The position numbers were made by a program, and so were the translations under genes. This document shows, piece by piece, positions 10,375-21,401 of a DNA stretch of 64,000 nucleotides. The stretch lies in assembly GCA_028571685.1 (NCBI GenBank), contig CM053143.1:1865501-1929500 (forward strand), given 5' to 3'. This DNA comes from Heterohyrax brucei. Lineage: Eukaryota > Chordata > Mammalia > Hyracoidea > Procaviidae. How positions within the stretch are numbered: the first letter of the stretch is position 1; every line of letters starts with the position of its first letter. The notes beneath the pieces are model-generated. The model worked only from the letters and a program-made list of their open reading frames with translations, did no database searches and had not been told where the DNA came from.

Positions 10375-13165
10375 GTGATTTTTTAATTTTGATTGTGATT
10401 AAATGAAAGTTTACAATCCAGGTCAACTTGCTGTGTAAAACCCTGAACACGTGCCTCTATCTGCTCTCCCCACTCTGTGACTGTGTGCTCCTTTTCACGC
10501 TGTACTTCTGGTATCCACTCAAGCAACATTTGTCCTCTCCTCTCTACCCTCTCCTCTCTACCCTCTCCTCTCTCCTCTAAAGAGGAACCAGTTGAACAGT
10601 CTCACATATATGTTAAGTGAAGAAATATACACACTACCTGGATCACTCTACGTCCCATAATCCAGTGCAATCTTTGAAGAGTTGGCTTCAGTCCTGGCTT
10701 CACTTCTGGGCTAGTAGCAAGTCCAGGGGCCATGTTCTCAGGCTACCCTCCAGGATGTTTGACAATCATGTCTGGCCTTTTAATAGAGTTCTAGATTCAC
10801 ACTCCCATATTTTTCATTAGGGATTCTACAGTGTATTGCTTTTCAAGGCCGTCTTTGGTGGTGGTGGTGGTGGTGCACCATCTAGTTAGTTCTTCTGGTC
10901 TCATGCTGATGTAGTTTTCCAATCATATGGCCCATGTGTCTCCTGGACTCCTATTTTCCTCATATATTTGATGTTCTGAGTTTTCATCTACTCCAGATGG
11001 GTTGGGTTAAATTGATGTTCCTTAGATGGCAGCTTGCTGGCTTTTAAGACCCCATTTGTCACTCACCAATATGGGATGCAAAACAATTTCTTAGGAAAAA
11101 ACTAGATATGCCAATTGGCCTTGATGTCCCCTGAAAGCGTAGTCTCCAGACCCCTGTCCCTGCTACTCTACCTTTAAAGTATTGGGTTTTATTTAGAAAG
11201 CCTTTTAGCTTATGATGTAGTCTAGTTCTACTGACCTCCCTTCTACTACATGTTCTCACTCCCTTCACCTAACTGAATATCTATTGACTAATCTATGAAT
11301 AACCCTCTCCACCCTTGCAGCCATCGAGGTGTATTTTCTTCTGCACATAAGTCTTTTCTTAAGTTATTATAATAGTGGTCTCATACAATATTTTCCTTTT
11401 GCAGGTGACTGACTCCACTCAGCATAACATCTTCCAGTTGATTCCATTTCATAAAGCCACCATTATTTTTTATCATTGCATTGTGTTCCATTCTGTAAAT
11501 ATACCTGACTTTGTTTATTCAGTCATCTGTTGATGGACACCTGGGGTGATTCCATCTTTTTGTTGTTGTTGACAGTGTTGCAATAAACATTCATATGCAT
11601 GCATCTGTTCATGTAAAAGTCGTTATTTTTCTAGATATGTACCAAGTGGTAGGATTGCTGGATCGTGTGGTATTTCTATTTCTAGATTTATGAGAAAGTG
11701 CCAAAGTGCTTTCCAAAAGGATTATACCATTTTACATTCCCACCAGCAGTATATAAGAGTTCCAACTTCTCCACAGCATCTCCAACATCTGTTATTTTGT
11801 GTTTTTTGGATTAATGCCAGCATTTTAGGAGTGAGATGGTATCTCATTGTGGTTTTGATTTGTACTTATCTAATGGCTAGCAATTGTGAGCATTGTCTCA
11901 CTTGTCTTCTGGCTGCCTGGATGTCTTCTCTGGAGAAGTGTCTGTCCATATCATTTGCCCATTTTTTATTGGGTTTTTCTGATGCCCTGTCACCTGATGG
12001 TTTGAGTGGTGACTATACTGAGAAAGGTAGCAGAAATTGCTGCCTCGGGGAGCAAGTGGAACTCTTCTTCCAATTCTCCCTTTGTTTTCTTCCCCAAGTC
12101 AGGAAAGAAGCTCAGAGAACACATGCAAAATGTCCCACTTTGGGCCTAGGTAGTACATCAGAATTTAGAGTTAGGTGTAGAGCAGAGAAAGGTGGGGCAA
12201 AAGATTAGGGATAGGGAGTGAAGTGAGAGTGTAGGAAAGACTTGAATCATGAGAGTTGGTGAGCATTTAGCTTGTGATGCTCCAGTGAATGACTTCAGGG
12301 ATTCTGTGGGTGCAGCAATCTGCAACTCAGAGGAGCTGGCAAAACTTGTCTTCTATCAGTCTCTTTGTTCCTCTCTGGGTCTAGAAGAAAAGCTCAAGGT
12401 ACACATGTAATATGTCCCACTTCTGGCCTTGCTAGTGCACCATGATCTAGTGTCCAGTGTAGAAAAGTAAAGGTGAGAGGAAAAGGCAAGGGACAGGGAG
12501 AGAATCAGCACATGAGAAAGGGTTGAGCCCCAAGAGTTCATGAGCACTTACCTTGAGAGGATCTGAAGGAAGTCTCCTGGATGTTTGTAGGTGAAGCTAT
12601 CTGTAGTTCAGGGCAGCTAGTAGATTCTTTTTTTTTCTTCTTGTACTCCTCCCTTTGTTTCCCTTTACAAGTCTGAGAGAAAAGCGCAGGGCACACAGGT
12701 ACAATGTCCCACTTCTGGCCCTGGCAATGAACCAGAATTTAGTCTCCAGTCTATCTCAGAGAGAGCATGGGGGAAAGGTGTGTCTGCACTCAGCTGACAG
12801 CTACTGCCATGTTCTATAGGTTTAGCTGTCCTCAGCTCAACTTGTTGGTTAAGAAATACATGCTCCACACTGGTGACACTGTCCAGCATGGATGCCAGTT
12901 CCATCAGTGTCTCAGGTACAACAGACCCAAGCTCAGTGGTCTCTTCCTCAGCAGAAGGGAGCCCTTCTGCAGCTGCCTATCTGCTTCTGACAAAGGTGGT
13001 TGTTCCTCTTCCTGTTGCCCAGTCTGATCTCATAGCTTTCCACCTGATCTAGGGGTCCTAGAATGTCCTTTTGATTCCATTCAGTTGTTTTATGAGGTCT
13101 TAGTTGTTAGAGAGATTGGGGGAAGCATATGGCTAGTCCACCATTTTAAACCCATCTCCATAATT
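10375..13165 (-). mobile_element. L1-C: internally deleted L1 with monomeric 5' UTR
   Basis: The minus strand carries a 5' start (complement of CCACCATTTTAAACCC near 13,150), a 5' UTR (11,986-13,165), then directly the ORF2 C-terminal third (about 11,350-11,985) and a 3' UTR (10,375-11,350). ORF1 and most of ORF2, some 4-5 kb, are missing. The 5' UTR contains three tandem units of about 282-292 bp, marked by TGTCCCACTT near 12,131, 12,413 and 12,705. The 3' UTR includes a CT-rich patch (10,533-10,580) and a short GGT run near 10,858. Two abutting elements rather than one deleted element cannot be excluded. Confidence 0.7.
11350..11985 (-). pseudogene. L1-C ORF2 C-terminal remnant
   Basis: Antisense match to the C-terminal segment of L1 ORF2, including the region upstream of the G-C-G-E-S...L-L-H-C-W-W-G-C block seen intact at 39.4 kb. 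It holds only the last quarter of the protein, with no endonuclease or RT core, so it could not have supplied activity. The plus-strand open frame over 11,690-12,208 is a shadow spanning this piece and the 5' UTR. Confidence 0.7.
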
Positions 13166-14090
13166 TTTTTTAATGTACTTTTATTCTACAGTTATTTTCT
13201 TATTTTAAAGCAACTAAAAAATCTGTTAAGAACTTTGGTGACTTTTGTCCTCAGTGTCCACTGCCCCAGGAAGTTTGCAACGTAATATTTCTTTGGGGGC
13301 AGAGAAGAGGGTGGAGTTTCTTTAATTTTTTTTTCTTCTTGTCTCTGGAATTTAAATGGAATTTATAGAATGATTTGTTCCTACTGTTTTCTCTGTCTTG
13401 AATGTGTCTGAATTTTTTCATATGAAGAATTTCCTGTAAATTATAACACAAAAATTTGATTTTAAACTTCCTTTTGAATTAGTCACATTTGAATGGCTGA
13501 AGAATACTCTGCAAAAGGTTTCAGTGACATCTGTTGAAGTGATAGAAGTGCAAGGCATACACAGTAAACAAAGCATTATTCTCTTTGCAGAAAATCCTTA
13601 CTAGAAACACAAGATGCTAGTTCCAGATGCAAAATGGCCAATCCACACTGGTAGTTAGTCTCCAAGCAATATCTTAATCATTCAGTATTACAACAGAACT
13701 TTTACTGATGACAAAGACAGAGAGTATTCTGAAGTATCTGCCAACAAGCATTTTGATACAGTTAAATGTAATTTAATGTCTGAATGCACTACGTGTTCTT
13801 CCAGAAATAATGGAGTGTCTCTTATCCTCATATTAAAGCATTTATTATGGTGTAAAACAACATTTGGAAGAACTGTCTGGATATTTTATGCTTTAAGCTT
13901 TGAGTTTTCAGAAGCATCTTGCACCAGGAGGCTTCAGAAATTATTTTTTGTTATCTTTTGAGACTTATGTCTGAAATATTATGAAAAAATTTTGTTTCAG
14001 ACAGATGGGGTATAGTCCTACTTTTCTATATTTTCCATCAGATTTAACTCAAGACAAGAAGAGACAAAATACTACTACTAATAATCAGGA
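13166..14090. other. Unassigned, non-repetitive-looking DNA
   Basis: AT-rich sequence between L1-C and a MIR. I recognise no element, exon or RNA gene. Short open frames at 13,085-13,285 and 13,776-13,961 have no recognisable content and are bounded by random-looking stops. Confidence 0.5.
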
Positions 14091-14097
14091 GAGGGAT

Positions 14098-14310
14098 TAA
14101 ATGCCATGTGCCACACACTGTTTCAAGGAAATTATAAATAATAAGTTGTTTAATTCTTATAATCAACTTGTGCAATATATTATTATCATACCCATTTCTA
14201 AGATGAGGGAATAGATATATCAAAAGGCTCTAAAAACCATTGAACTGTATCTTAGCTCAAGATTTCTGAATAGAGAGCCTACACTTTTAATCATTGTACT
14301 TTTTATTAGA
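14098..14310 (-). repeat. MIR (ancient SINE), antisense
   Basis: The order of landmarks matches an antisense MIR: GTGCCACACACTGTTTCAAG (for GTGCCAGGCACTGTTCTAAG), TTTAATTCTTATAATCAAC, ATTATCATACCCATTTC and AAGATGAGGGAATAGA. MIRs are shared by all mammals and indicate old, undisturbed background DNA here. Divergence is high. Confidence 0.75.
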
Positions 14311-14490
14311 TTGAAATAAACATGGGAACTGGCAGAACAGGAAGCAAAACATTTCATTACCACTTTCCAGTGGTGTAAAGTTAATTTAATCACTTGATTC
14401 CTTTATCTCTAAAGTAGTATCTTGGGAAAAAAGCCTATTATACAGATTAAAGATGAATTAATTAAAAATTTCTAATATGCCCTAAAAGTT

Positions 14491-14623
14491 GCTACCACTG
14501 CTAACCACAAGGTCGGCAGTTCAAATCCACCAGGTGCTCCTTAAATACTCTGGGTCAGTTCTACCCTGGCCACTAGGGTCGCCATGAGTTGGATCTGACT
14601 CAATGGCACTTGACTAGCTGGCT
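14491..14623 (+). repeat. AfroSINE, 5'-truncated, with 9-bp target duplication
   Basis: Starts inside the tRNA-like head (CTGCTAACCACAAGGTCGGC), has the body and the tail GGGTCGCCATGAGTTGGATC, and ends GGCACTTGACTAGCTGG. CTAAAAGTT occurs on both sides (14,482-14,490 and 14,624-14,632), marking a genuine target-primed insertion. The tail ending GGCACTTG is the variant that recurs in the very short tail insertions elsewhere in the window. Confidence 0.85.
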
Positions 14624-14879
14624 CTAAAAGTTCAAGAAATCTTTCTAAATATATTAAGACTCGTCAGTTTGAATATATTTCCTCCTTTTAAGTGTGATCA
14701 ATGTTGTTGTTTTTTTAAGATACTGACACAGGTTCCTTTTCCCCAACAGAATTTAATGCATTCTTTCTCCTTTCCTTTGTCTAACCCTCTCTGTCTCGCT
14801 CATTCTGTCTCTTTCTATCTCATCTCTTTCTTCCTCTTACCTCTGACAGTTTCATACTTGTTATTGGCATGTCATAGTT

Positions 14880-15185
14880 TTTCAACAATTCATTGTAAAT
14901 GCTCTACCCCTGCCACATTAAATGGCCTGAAACACTTTGAGTTCTTTCATCTTTTGCACCTTTGTTCCTATTGTTTTCCCTTCCTGGAATATGACTCTAT
15001 GGACTCCCTTCTACCTATTTAAATAGTAAAATCTAAACATTTCATTGCAATCCTGTTCATTCAGCAAAGACTTTTTGTCTATTCCATTTGACAATGCAGC
15101 TCAGCTTCTTCTTGCAAGGACCCACAGAAGGCCTCTTAAGCTCTGTTATCAAGAACAGTTATGTTTTCTTTTAGTGTCTGGCTTT
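14880..15185 (-). repeat. Probable L2-like ancient LINE fragment, antisense
   Basis: Landmarks resemble antisense L2: TTTTGCACCTTTGTTCCTAT, TTCCCTTCCTGGAATATGAC, and AAGGCCTCTTAAG. The long plus-strand open frames here (14,669-15,302) have no domain and are hydrophobic, low-complexity chance frames. Assignment is by eye from degenerate sequence. Confidence 0.45.
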
Positions 15186-15928
15186 TGTTTAACTTACTTA
15201 GACCACCAATCATACAATAGTTGTTGGTGTCTAAGTTATTTGGTTACCAGGAACTCTGAGCCCAAGCCAACTGTCAATTCTGGCAGCTTTAAAGTACTTT
15301 AAAACATATTAACTATTACTCTAATGCAATATATGGAATAATTAATTTTGCTATCCATATTTTCCTTATCTCCATCATATAGTTCTATCTTAATTTCTGT
15401 GTCTTACATTACAAAGGACTAATAAAATTTACCTTTATACAGTTAAAGATATTTTTAATAGTCACAAAGTAATTGTACAAAAGAAATTTGTCATAAAATT
15501 ATTGAGAAATATAAAAAATAACAAAAAACAAATTAAAAGTCACTTGTAAATAACCATCTAGAAGTAACCACTTCAAATATAATATGTATTATTATTTTAT
15601 GATTATTCTAACAGGCTTAGAATGTGCTCAAATACAATTCTACGTTAAAAGAAACCTTATTATATGTTTATATTTAATGTTACTAATTATTTTTTGAAAA
15701 CAAAATTTGTTGGTTGTATCATCCCATATCATAAATGTATCATGATTTAATTGAACATAATCTGACATGACTGAACATATGGTTAACGTCTACTATAATG
15801 AATAGCATTGTGTTCAATACTCTCATGCTAAGTATTTGTGTTCATGTTATTAATGGAAGTTCTAAAATTCATAAGTTATAAATAACTCTAAGATTATTAG
15901 TAATGTTGCCAAAATTCCCTCCATAGGT
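15186..15928. other. Unassigned AT-rich DNA
   Basis: AT-rich intergenic sequence with no recognisable gene or repeat. It may include decayed L2 continuing from the left. Confidence 0.4.
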
Positions 15929-15995
15929 ATTATTGGTTGAATCATGTCCTTCCACAAAATATGTATTGTAAATCATAACTTCTATACCTGTGGTC

Positions 15996-16158
15996 GGAAA
16001 TTCTGGTGGCATAATGGTTAAGTCATACATCTGCTAATGAAAAGGTCAGCAATTCAAAACCTCCAGGCACTCCTTGGAAACTCTATGGGGCAGTTCTACT
16101 CTGACCTATAGGGTTATTATGAGTCAGAATCAACTCAATGGCAGCAAGTTTGGTTTTA
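15996..16158 (+). repeat. AfroSINE inside LTR-A
   Basis: A-box-like TCTGGTGGCATAATGGTTAA, B-box-like AAGGTCAGCAATTCAAAACC, body CTCCTTGGAAACTCTATGGG and tail TATGAGTCAGAATCAACTCA followed by TTTGGTTTT. LTR-A sequence resumes on the right, so the SINE is the younger of the two. Confidence 0.85.
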
Positions 16159-16222
16159 AATTGTTATAATTGCACTTGGGAATGTTTTTCTTATGTTAAT
16201 GAGAAGTATTAGGGATGGATGT

Positions 16223-16744
16223 TGTTATGGGTTGAACTGTGTACCCCCAAAAATATGTGTAGCATGTGGCTGAGATATGATTCCCAGTATCTTGGGACTG
16301 TCCTCCATTTTGTGGTTTCCCTAAACTGTATGTTAAAGGATTAGGGTGGGGTTGTAAATTCCGGCATAGAATTACTTCCCTGCTCTGCTGTAGGGGGAGT
16401 TTCCCTGCAGTATGGCTTTCCCCACCCTTAATCTTTTCAGCCTGCAAGAGATAGAAGGAAAGAGAAACAAGGAGAATTGTGAACCTCGTTACCATCAAGA
16501 AAGCAGCACCAGGAGAAGAACACGTCCTTCAGACCTGAGGTTCCTGCACCAAGATGCTCCCTGGACAAAGACTGATGCAATACCAGACTTTCCTCCAGAG
16601 CCAGCAAGGGGAAAGCCTTCCCCTGGAGTGGACACCCTGAATATGGACTTGCAATCTACCAGACTGTGTAAGAATAAACCTTCCTTTGTTAAAGCCATCC
16701 ACTTTGTGGTATTTCTGGTAGAGCAGCCCTAGCTTACTAAAACA
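16223..16744 (+). mobile_element. LTR-B1: solo LTR fossil inserted in LTR-A
   Basis: A 522-bp unit beginning TGTTATGGGTTGAA and ending TTACTAAAACA, flanked by GATGT on each side (16,218-16,222 and 16,745-16,749). A 5-bp duplication and TG...CA ends fit an ERVL/MaLR-type solo LTR. No internal region is present. A second copy in the opposite orientation is at 30,072-30,566. It is younger than LTR-A, which it interrupts. Apparent open frames over 16,196-16,876 are chance frames. Confidence 0.85.
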
Positions 16745-17166
16745 GATGTGTCTTAAGTCAACCAGTGTCGAAATATAAAAGGACCAGATTAAATAGGAGA
16801 GCAGATATAGGGAAAGACAGATTCCCTGCTGCTTGAAGATCAGCAAGAAGCCAAAGAATAAAAGCTTAAGAGACAAGGATCTTCCCCCAGAGTCAACAGG
16901 GAGAACCTTCTCCTAGAGCTGGTGCCCTGAATTCTAACTTCCAACCTAAGTGTGAGAATGTAAGATTACTGTTCATTAAAGCCATCCGTTGTGGTGTTTC
17001 TGTTATAGCAGCATTAGGTAACTAAGACAAGTTGCTTTTTCCACTTGACAGTTAGGCATGTAATAATTGTTTTTATATTGACATGTACCTATTTCCATAA
17101 ACAACATCTAGAAGATGTTTCAGTAGATAATCAATAAATGAATATGAGATGTTTCCAATCCAAATG

Positions 17167-17682
17167 TGTGATGGTCAGGATTATGTCAACTTGGCTACTC
17201 CATATTTGGCTGCTGTATTAAGTGGCAGGGTGGGGTTTGTGGTGGCTCCCCACCCCTCGGCTCTCATCTCTCGACCTTCCACTACTACTGCTGGTCTGCT
17301 CATGTATCCAGGCGTTCCTGCTCTCTTCTTCTGGCTCTGGAATTTGAACTAGCAGCTGTTGGATTCATCAGTCCTTACAGTCGGCAACTGAGAGTCCTGC
17401 TCCCCGACCTGCCGATCTTGGGTTCGCCAGCCTCTGCCATCCTGCTCCCTGACCTGCCAATTCTGGGTTTGCCAGCCTCTGCCACTTCATCTCACCACCA
17501 GCTTGGGATCCACTGACCTACACAACCAGTGATCTAGAACTCTGGCCTCTGATCTGCTGATTTTGGGTTCCTCAGCTTCCATGGCCAAGTGAGGCTTGTC
17601 TATCTATCTATATATTATAAATCTTTCCTTGTACCTGCACATGTTACTGGTTTTGCTTCCCTAGAAAACCCAGCCTAAGACA
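17167..17682 (+). mobile_element. LTR-D: solo LTR-like fossil
   Basis: A unit of about 516 bp starting TGTGATGGTCAGGATTATG and ending CTAGAAAACC...CCTAAGACA, with TG...CA ends and AAAT on both flanks. The interior holds diverged tandem modules (GACCTGCCGATCTTGGGTT near 17,408 and GACCTGCCAATTCTGGGTT near 17,453). The layout resembles common mammalian ERVL-class solo LTRs, but I cannot name the family. A short CTAT run lies near 17,600. Confidence 0.6.
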
Positions 17683-17723
17683 AAATATATCTCTTTATTT
17701 CTCTAAAATCATGTATCAGTGCT

Positions 17724-17881
17724 ATAAACCTTGTGACATAGTGGGCTAAGTGCTACTTCTGCTAACCAAAGGTCAGTGGTTCAAATCTTCCAGGTGTTCT
17801 TTGGAAACACTATGGGGCAGTTCTACTCTTACCACTAGGGTTGTTACAAGTTGGGTCCAACTTGATGGCAGTGTTTTGTTT
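17724..17881 (+). repeat. AfroSINE
   Basis: AAACCTTGTGACATAGTGGG at the head, CTGCTAACCAAAGGTCAGTG at the B box, CTTTGGAAACACTATGGGGC in the body, and the tail GTTACAAGTTGGGTCCAACT followed by GGCAGTGTTTTG. Moderately diverged. Confidence 0.8.
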
Positions 17882-18449
17882 TAAATTATGTTACAACTTT
17901 GTGTCCTATTAGAATTAACATTATTTTTATTAGGTGAAATAAATTAAGTAAAACATACCTCTTAAAAAGACATTATGTACGACATTTCCTCTAAATCCTC
18001 TTGTTTTTTTTCATAGCTGTGCATATATTTGGAAATCATAGAACACTGAGAAATTGTATTTCACAATCCAACAAAAAGGAAGAGGAAATAATCACAAATC
18101 TTTGAAGAATTATTATTAATTATTGTGCTGAGACTAAAAATACAAACAATTAAAAACTGACATGACCAATGGTAGTATCATGAAAGCTAAAAATAATTTT
18201 TACCTGCTCTGCCCTTATCCCAGAATGTTAGACAATGATAGCATCACATTAAATTCTTTTTGAAATTTTGTTCATAGAATCTCCTATGACATACTTCAGA
18301 GCATCAAATCCTCTGGGAAGCACAGATATAAAATCTTAAAAACATTTTTTGCAATGAAAATAAATACAAAGAACATACCAGAACAACCAGAGAAAGCAGA
18401 GCCAAGCCAATGGATTAGTCAGAGAAAGCTTACCATTCCTATAAGGGCA
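17882..18449. other. Unassigned DNA
   Basis: AT-rich sequence between two AfroSINEs. No gene, exon or repeat recognised. Confidence 0.45.
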
Positions 18450-18583
18450 AACCAAAACATCCCCTGCCATCTAGTGGATTCCGAATTATAGTACAGAGTC
18501 TCCAAGGAGCACTTGGTGGATTGGAACTGCCAACATTTTGGTTAGCAGACACAACACTTAACCACTATGTCTCCAGGGTTTCC
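18450..18583 (-). repeat. AfroSINE, antisense
   Basis: The reverse complement begins GGAAACCCTGGAGACATAGT, continues CTGCTAACCAAAATGTTGGC and CTCCTTGGAGACTCTGTAC, and ends in a degenerate tail (ATTCGGAATCCACTAGATGG). Confidence 0.8.
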
Positions 18584-19401
18584 CCCCTTACAACGAAGAT
18601 GTGAAAAACTAAGTGAACAAATTCAGACAACAATCTTAGAACTCAGAACATCAAAAAGTGAGGAGGGGAGCAAGATGGTGGACTAGTCACATGTCTTATA
18701 AAACCTTCCAAAAACTAAGGCCTAGAAAAATAACTGAATGGAACAAAATGGACATTTTAGGTGCCCCAAGATCAGCTGGAAAGCTGTGATATCAGACTGG
18801 GTGAGAGGAAGGGGAACAACTAACTTTCTCAGAATTGAGACAGCAACACAAAGGGTCTCACTTCTGCTGTAATAGTAACAAAGAGGCTACACAAGTATGA
18901 ATGCTGTCTTTGTCAGCTGGGAGGCTAGGACTGTGACTGCCATGATTAGGATCCCAGCTGAGGCCAGCCGCCATACAAACAGCAGTGCCTCAGTAGACAT
19001 GACAGAGAAGCTGTGTTTAAGACAGCTGCACCTAGAGAATACAACAGTGGCTGACAGCCAAGTACAGTAGTGCCCTTCCCCCTTCCTTTCTCTGAGCTAT
19101 GCCATTCTGGTGCACTACCTGGACCAGAACTGGGATTGTACTTGTGTGCCCGGAGCCTTTCCCTGGGGCTAAGGTGGGAAACAAAGGGAAGGGGAGAAGT
19201 AAACTTCTGCTCATCCAGGCAATTACTGCATCTACAAATCACCAGGCAAATTCCACACATTTCAAGTGTGGGTAAGGGCTCAGGATACCTCAAGGCTCAA
19301 TCCTTTCCTACAGATTGGCTTCCCTTTCTGTCTTCAGTCTTTCCCACCTACCTTTTCTACTTTATATCTCAGGCTAAATTCTGGGGCACTACCTGGGTGG
19401 T

Positions 19402-19436
19402 CGCCAAGCCAAGTGCCGTCGAGTCGGATCCGACTT
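19402..19436 (-). repeat. Ultra-short AfroSINE/RTE tail in L1-D 5' UTR
   Basis: GCCAAGTGCCGTCGAGTCGG followed by ATCCGACT is the reverse complement of the SINE/RTE 3' tail, without any head or body. It lies inside one 5' UTR monomer, and the neighbouring monomer lacks it. The target duplication is not clear. Confidence 0.65.
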
Positions 19437-21401
19437 GTGGTAGTGGGACATTTTACATGTGGGCCCTGAGTTTTTCTCCCAGACTCAAAGAGGGAAATGA
19501 AAGAAGGGTTAGATGACAAGTTCCACTGGCTCTTAAGAGCTACAGATTACTGCACTTACCAGAGCATTGCAAGCTAACTGCATGTCAATTTTCAGGACTG
19601 AAATCTTTCCTATGCACTATTTTACTTCCTATACCCAGTCTTTTCCCATCTCTTTTCTGCTTTATGCAAGATCTAAATTCTAGAGCACTATGGGTCAAAA
19701 GTGGGGTATTTTATGTGTGTCCAGAGATTTTCTGCCAGACTTGGGGAGGAAAAAAGAGGGAAGGCTGGAAGAAGAGTTCCACTGACTCCCCTGAGCCAGT
19801 AACTTCTGCTACATCTCTCAGTCTCAGTGCAGTCGTCACTCCAACCACCAGATTACAGGGCATCGGAATTATTTAGTCTCCAATAACCACTCTAGCTCAA
19901 ATGACTAGACTATTTAGACAGTCAAAACCAAATTTATATAGATACATATGTACATATGTGTATGTAAGTTATTCCACAGCAACCTAACAAATCACAACAG
20001 CGTTCTGATCACTCAGAGACAACGATTAATCTGTAAACATTTAAAGAAGCAGACCACCGTGACTCCGGAAAACTGCTAAAATAAAGAATAAAAAAAGAAC
20101 TCCCAGATAAAGAAGTCTTCCTAAAATTATTGGATGTAGGATAAAAAAGAATTATGTAGAGAGCCCTTCTAGATCTTACGATTGAGATTAGACAAAGTCA
20201 ACAGAACAAAATGAAAAATTAAAAAAGCTACATGAATTTCTAGAACAATAATCTGAAATTCAGCAGATCAATAATGAAATCACAGAGTTAAACAAATTCC
20301 ACTGAAAGCCAAAAGAGCACCACCAAGGAAACTGAATGCAGGATTAGTGAGACTGAAGATGAAGCAACTGACACCAGCATTTATGAGAAGAAATCAGGTA
20401 AAAGAATCAAGGAAAATGAAAATCATTAAGAGTCATGTGGGACTGTATCAAAAGGAACAGTTTATGAATCACTGGAGTACTACAATACGGAGAGATAGCA
20501 GAAAATACAGAAAGAAATATTGATGAGATCCTCTCAGAAAACTTCCTGACATCATGAAAGACAAGAAGATATCTATTCATGATGTTCATTAAATTCCACA
20601 AAAGGTAGATTCCCAAAAGAAGGACACCAAGAGATACCATAATCAAACTTAACAAAATGAAACACAAGGAGAGGCTCTTAAAGGCAGCTAGTCTTAAACC
20701 AAAACTAACTTACAAAGGAGAGTCTTTAGACTCACCTCTAATTACTCAGCCAAAAGCATATTTTCAAGAAGGCAATGAGATGATACGTACAAAGCCTTGA
20801 TGCAAAAATAAAACTTCCAATCAAGAATAACATATCCTGAAAAATTTTCTCTCAGATATGACGGTGAAATTTAACGTTTGCAGATAAACAGAAACTTAGA
20901 GACTTTGAGAAAAACAAACTAAAAGTAAAAGAAATACTGAAGCAAGTTATTTGACTAGAAAATCAATAACAAGATATATACTCAAAGACGCAATTCAGGA
21001 CACAGCATCCAGAGTCCTACTTGGTTAGGGAAGTTACAAAGCTCCATCAAAGATAAAATATTAAAATTGAGGAAACAGAGAGCTAAGTATGTAAATTGTG
21101 ATAGCATTGCACTATAAAGAGGGACATATTAATGATTCATAGACTTTTCTGATGGAGAGGAAGACAAAGAGGTACAAAGAGGTTAAAGACTGGTTTAAAC
21201 TTAGAACATTGGTGGTAAATGGTGGGATAGCCTCAAAGTAAACCAGCGCTATGGCACATCAAAACAAGAAACAGAATACAGAAGTCTAAACAGGTACAAG
21301 ACCAACATCAAAAAAGACGAAAAGAAAACCCATAAAAAAGACCCAGAACAGAATATTAAGTGGAACAAGAAAATGACAACAATACAAAATAAAGACACTA
21401 A

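Larger units (their letters stand above)
15929..17029 (+). mobile_element. LTR-A: MaLR/ERVL-like solo LTR fossil with two insertions
   Basis: A solo LTR of MaLR/ERVL type, recognised by its start (GGTTGAATCATGTCC), the internal ATGTTAATGAG block, and an end GTTATAGCAGCATTAGGTA...TAAGACA. It is split twice: an AfroSINE at about 15,996-16,158 and LTR-B at 16,223-16,744. No internal viral region is seen. It is degraded and older than both insertions. Family naming is by general resemblance only. Confidence 0.7.

Noticed and set aside
11690-12208. A 172-codon open frame
   Set aside because: It crosses from antisense L1 ORF2 into antisense 5' UTR and matches no domain; chance frame.
12060-12905. 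Regularly spaced direct repeats that might suggest a CRISPR-like or satellite array
   Set aside because: Units are ~285 bp, diverged and part of an L1 5' UTR ending at the L1 5' start; nothing prokaryotic is nearby.
14669-15302. Two plus-strand frames of 117 and 85 codons, Leu/Phe/Ser rich
   Set aside because: No recognisable domain, and the DNA resembles an antisense ancient LINE. CT-rich DNA gives such frames by chance.
16196-16876. Several overlapping frames of 67-115 codons
   Set aside because: They sit in solo LTR fossils on both strands and have no recognisable content.
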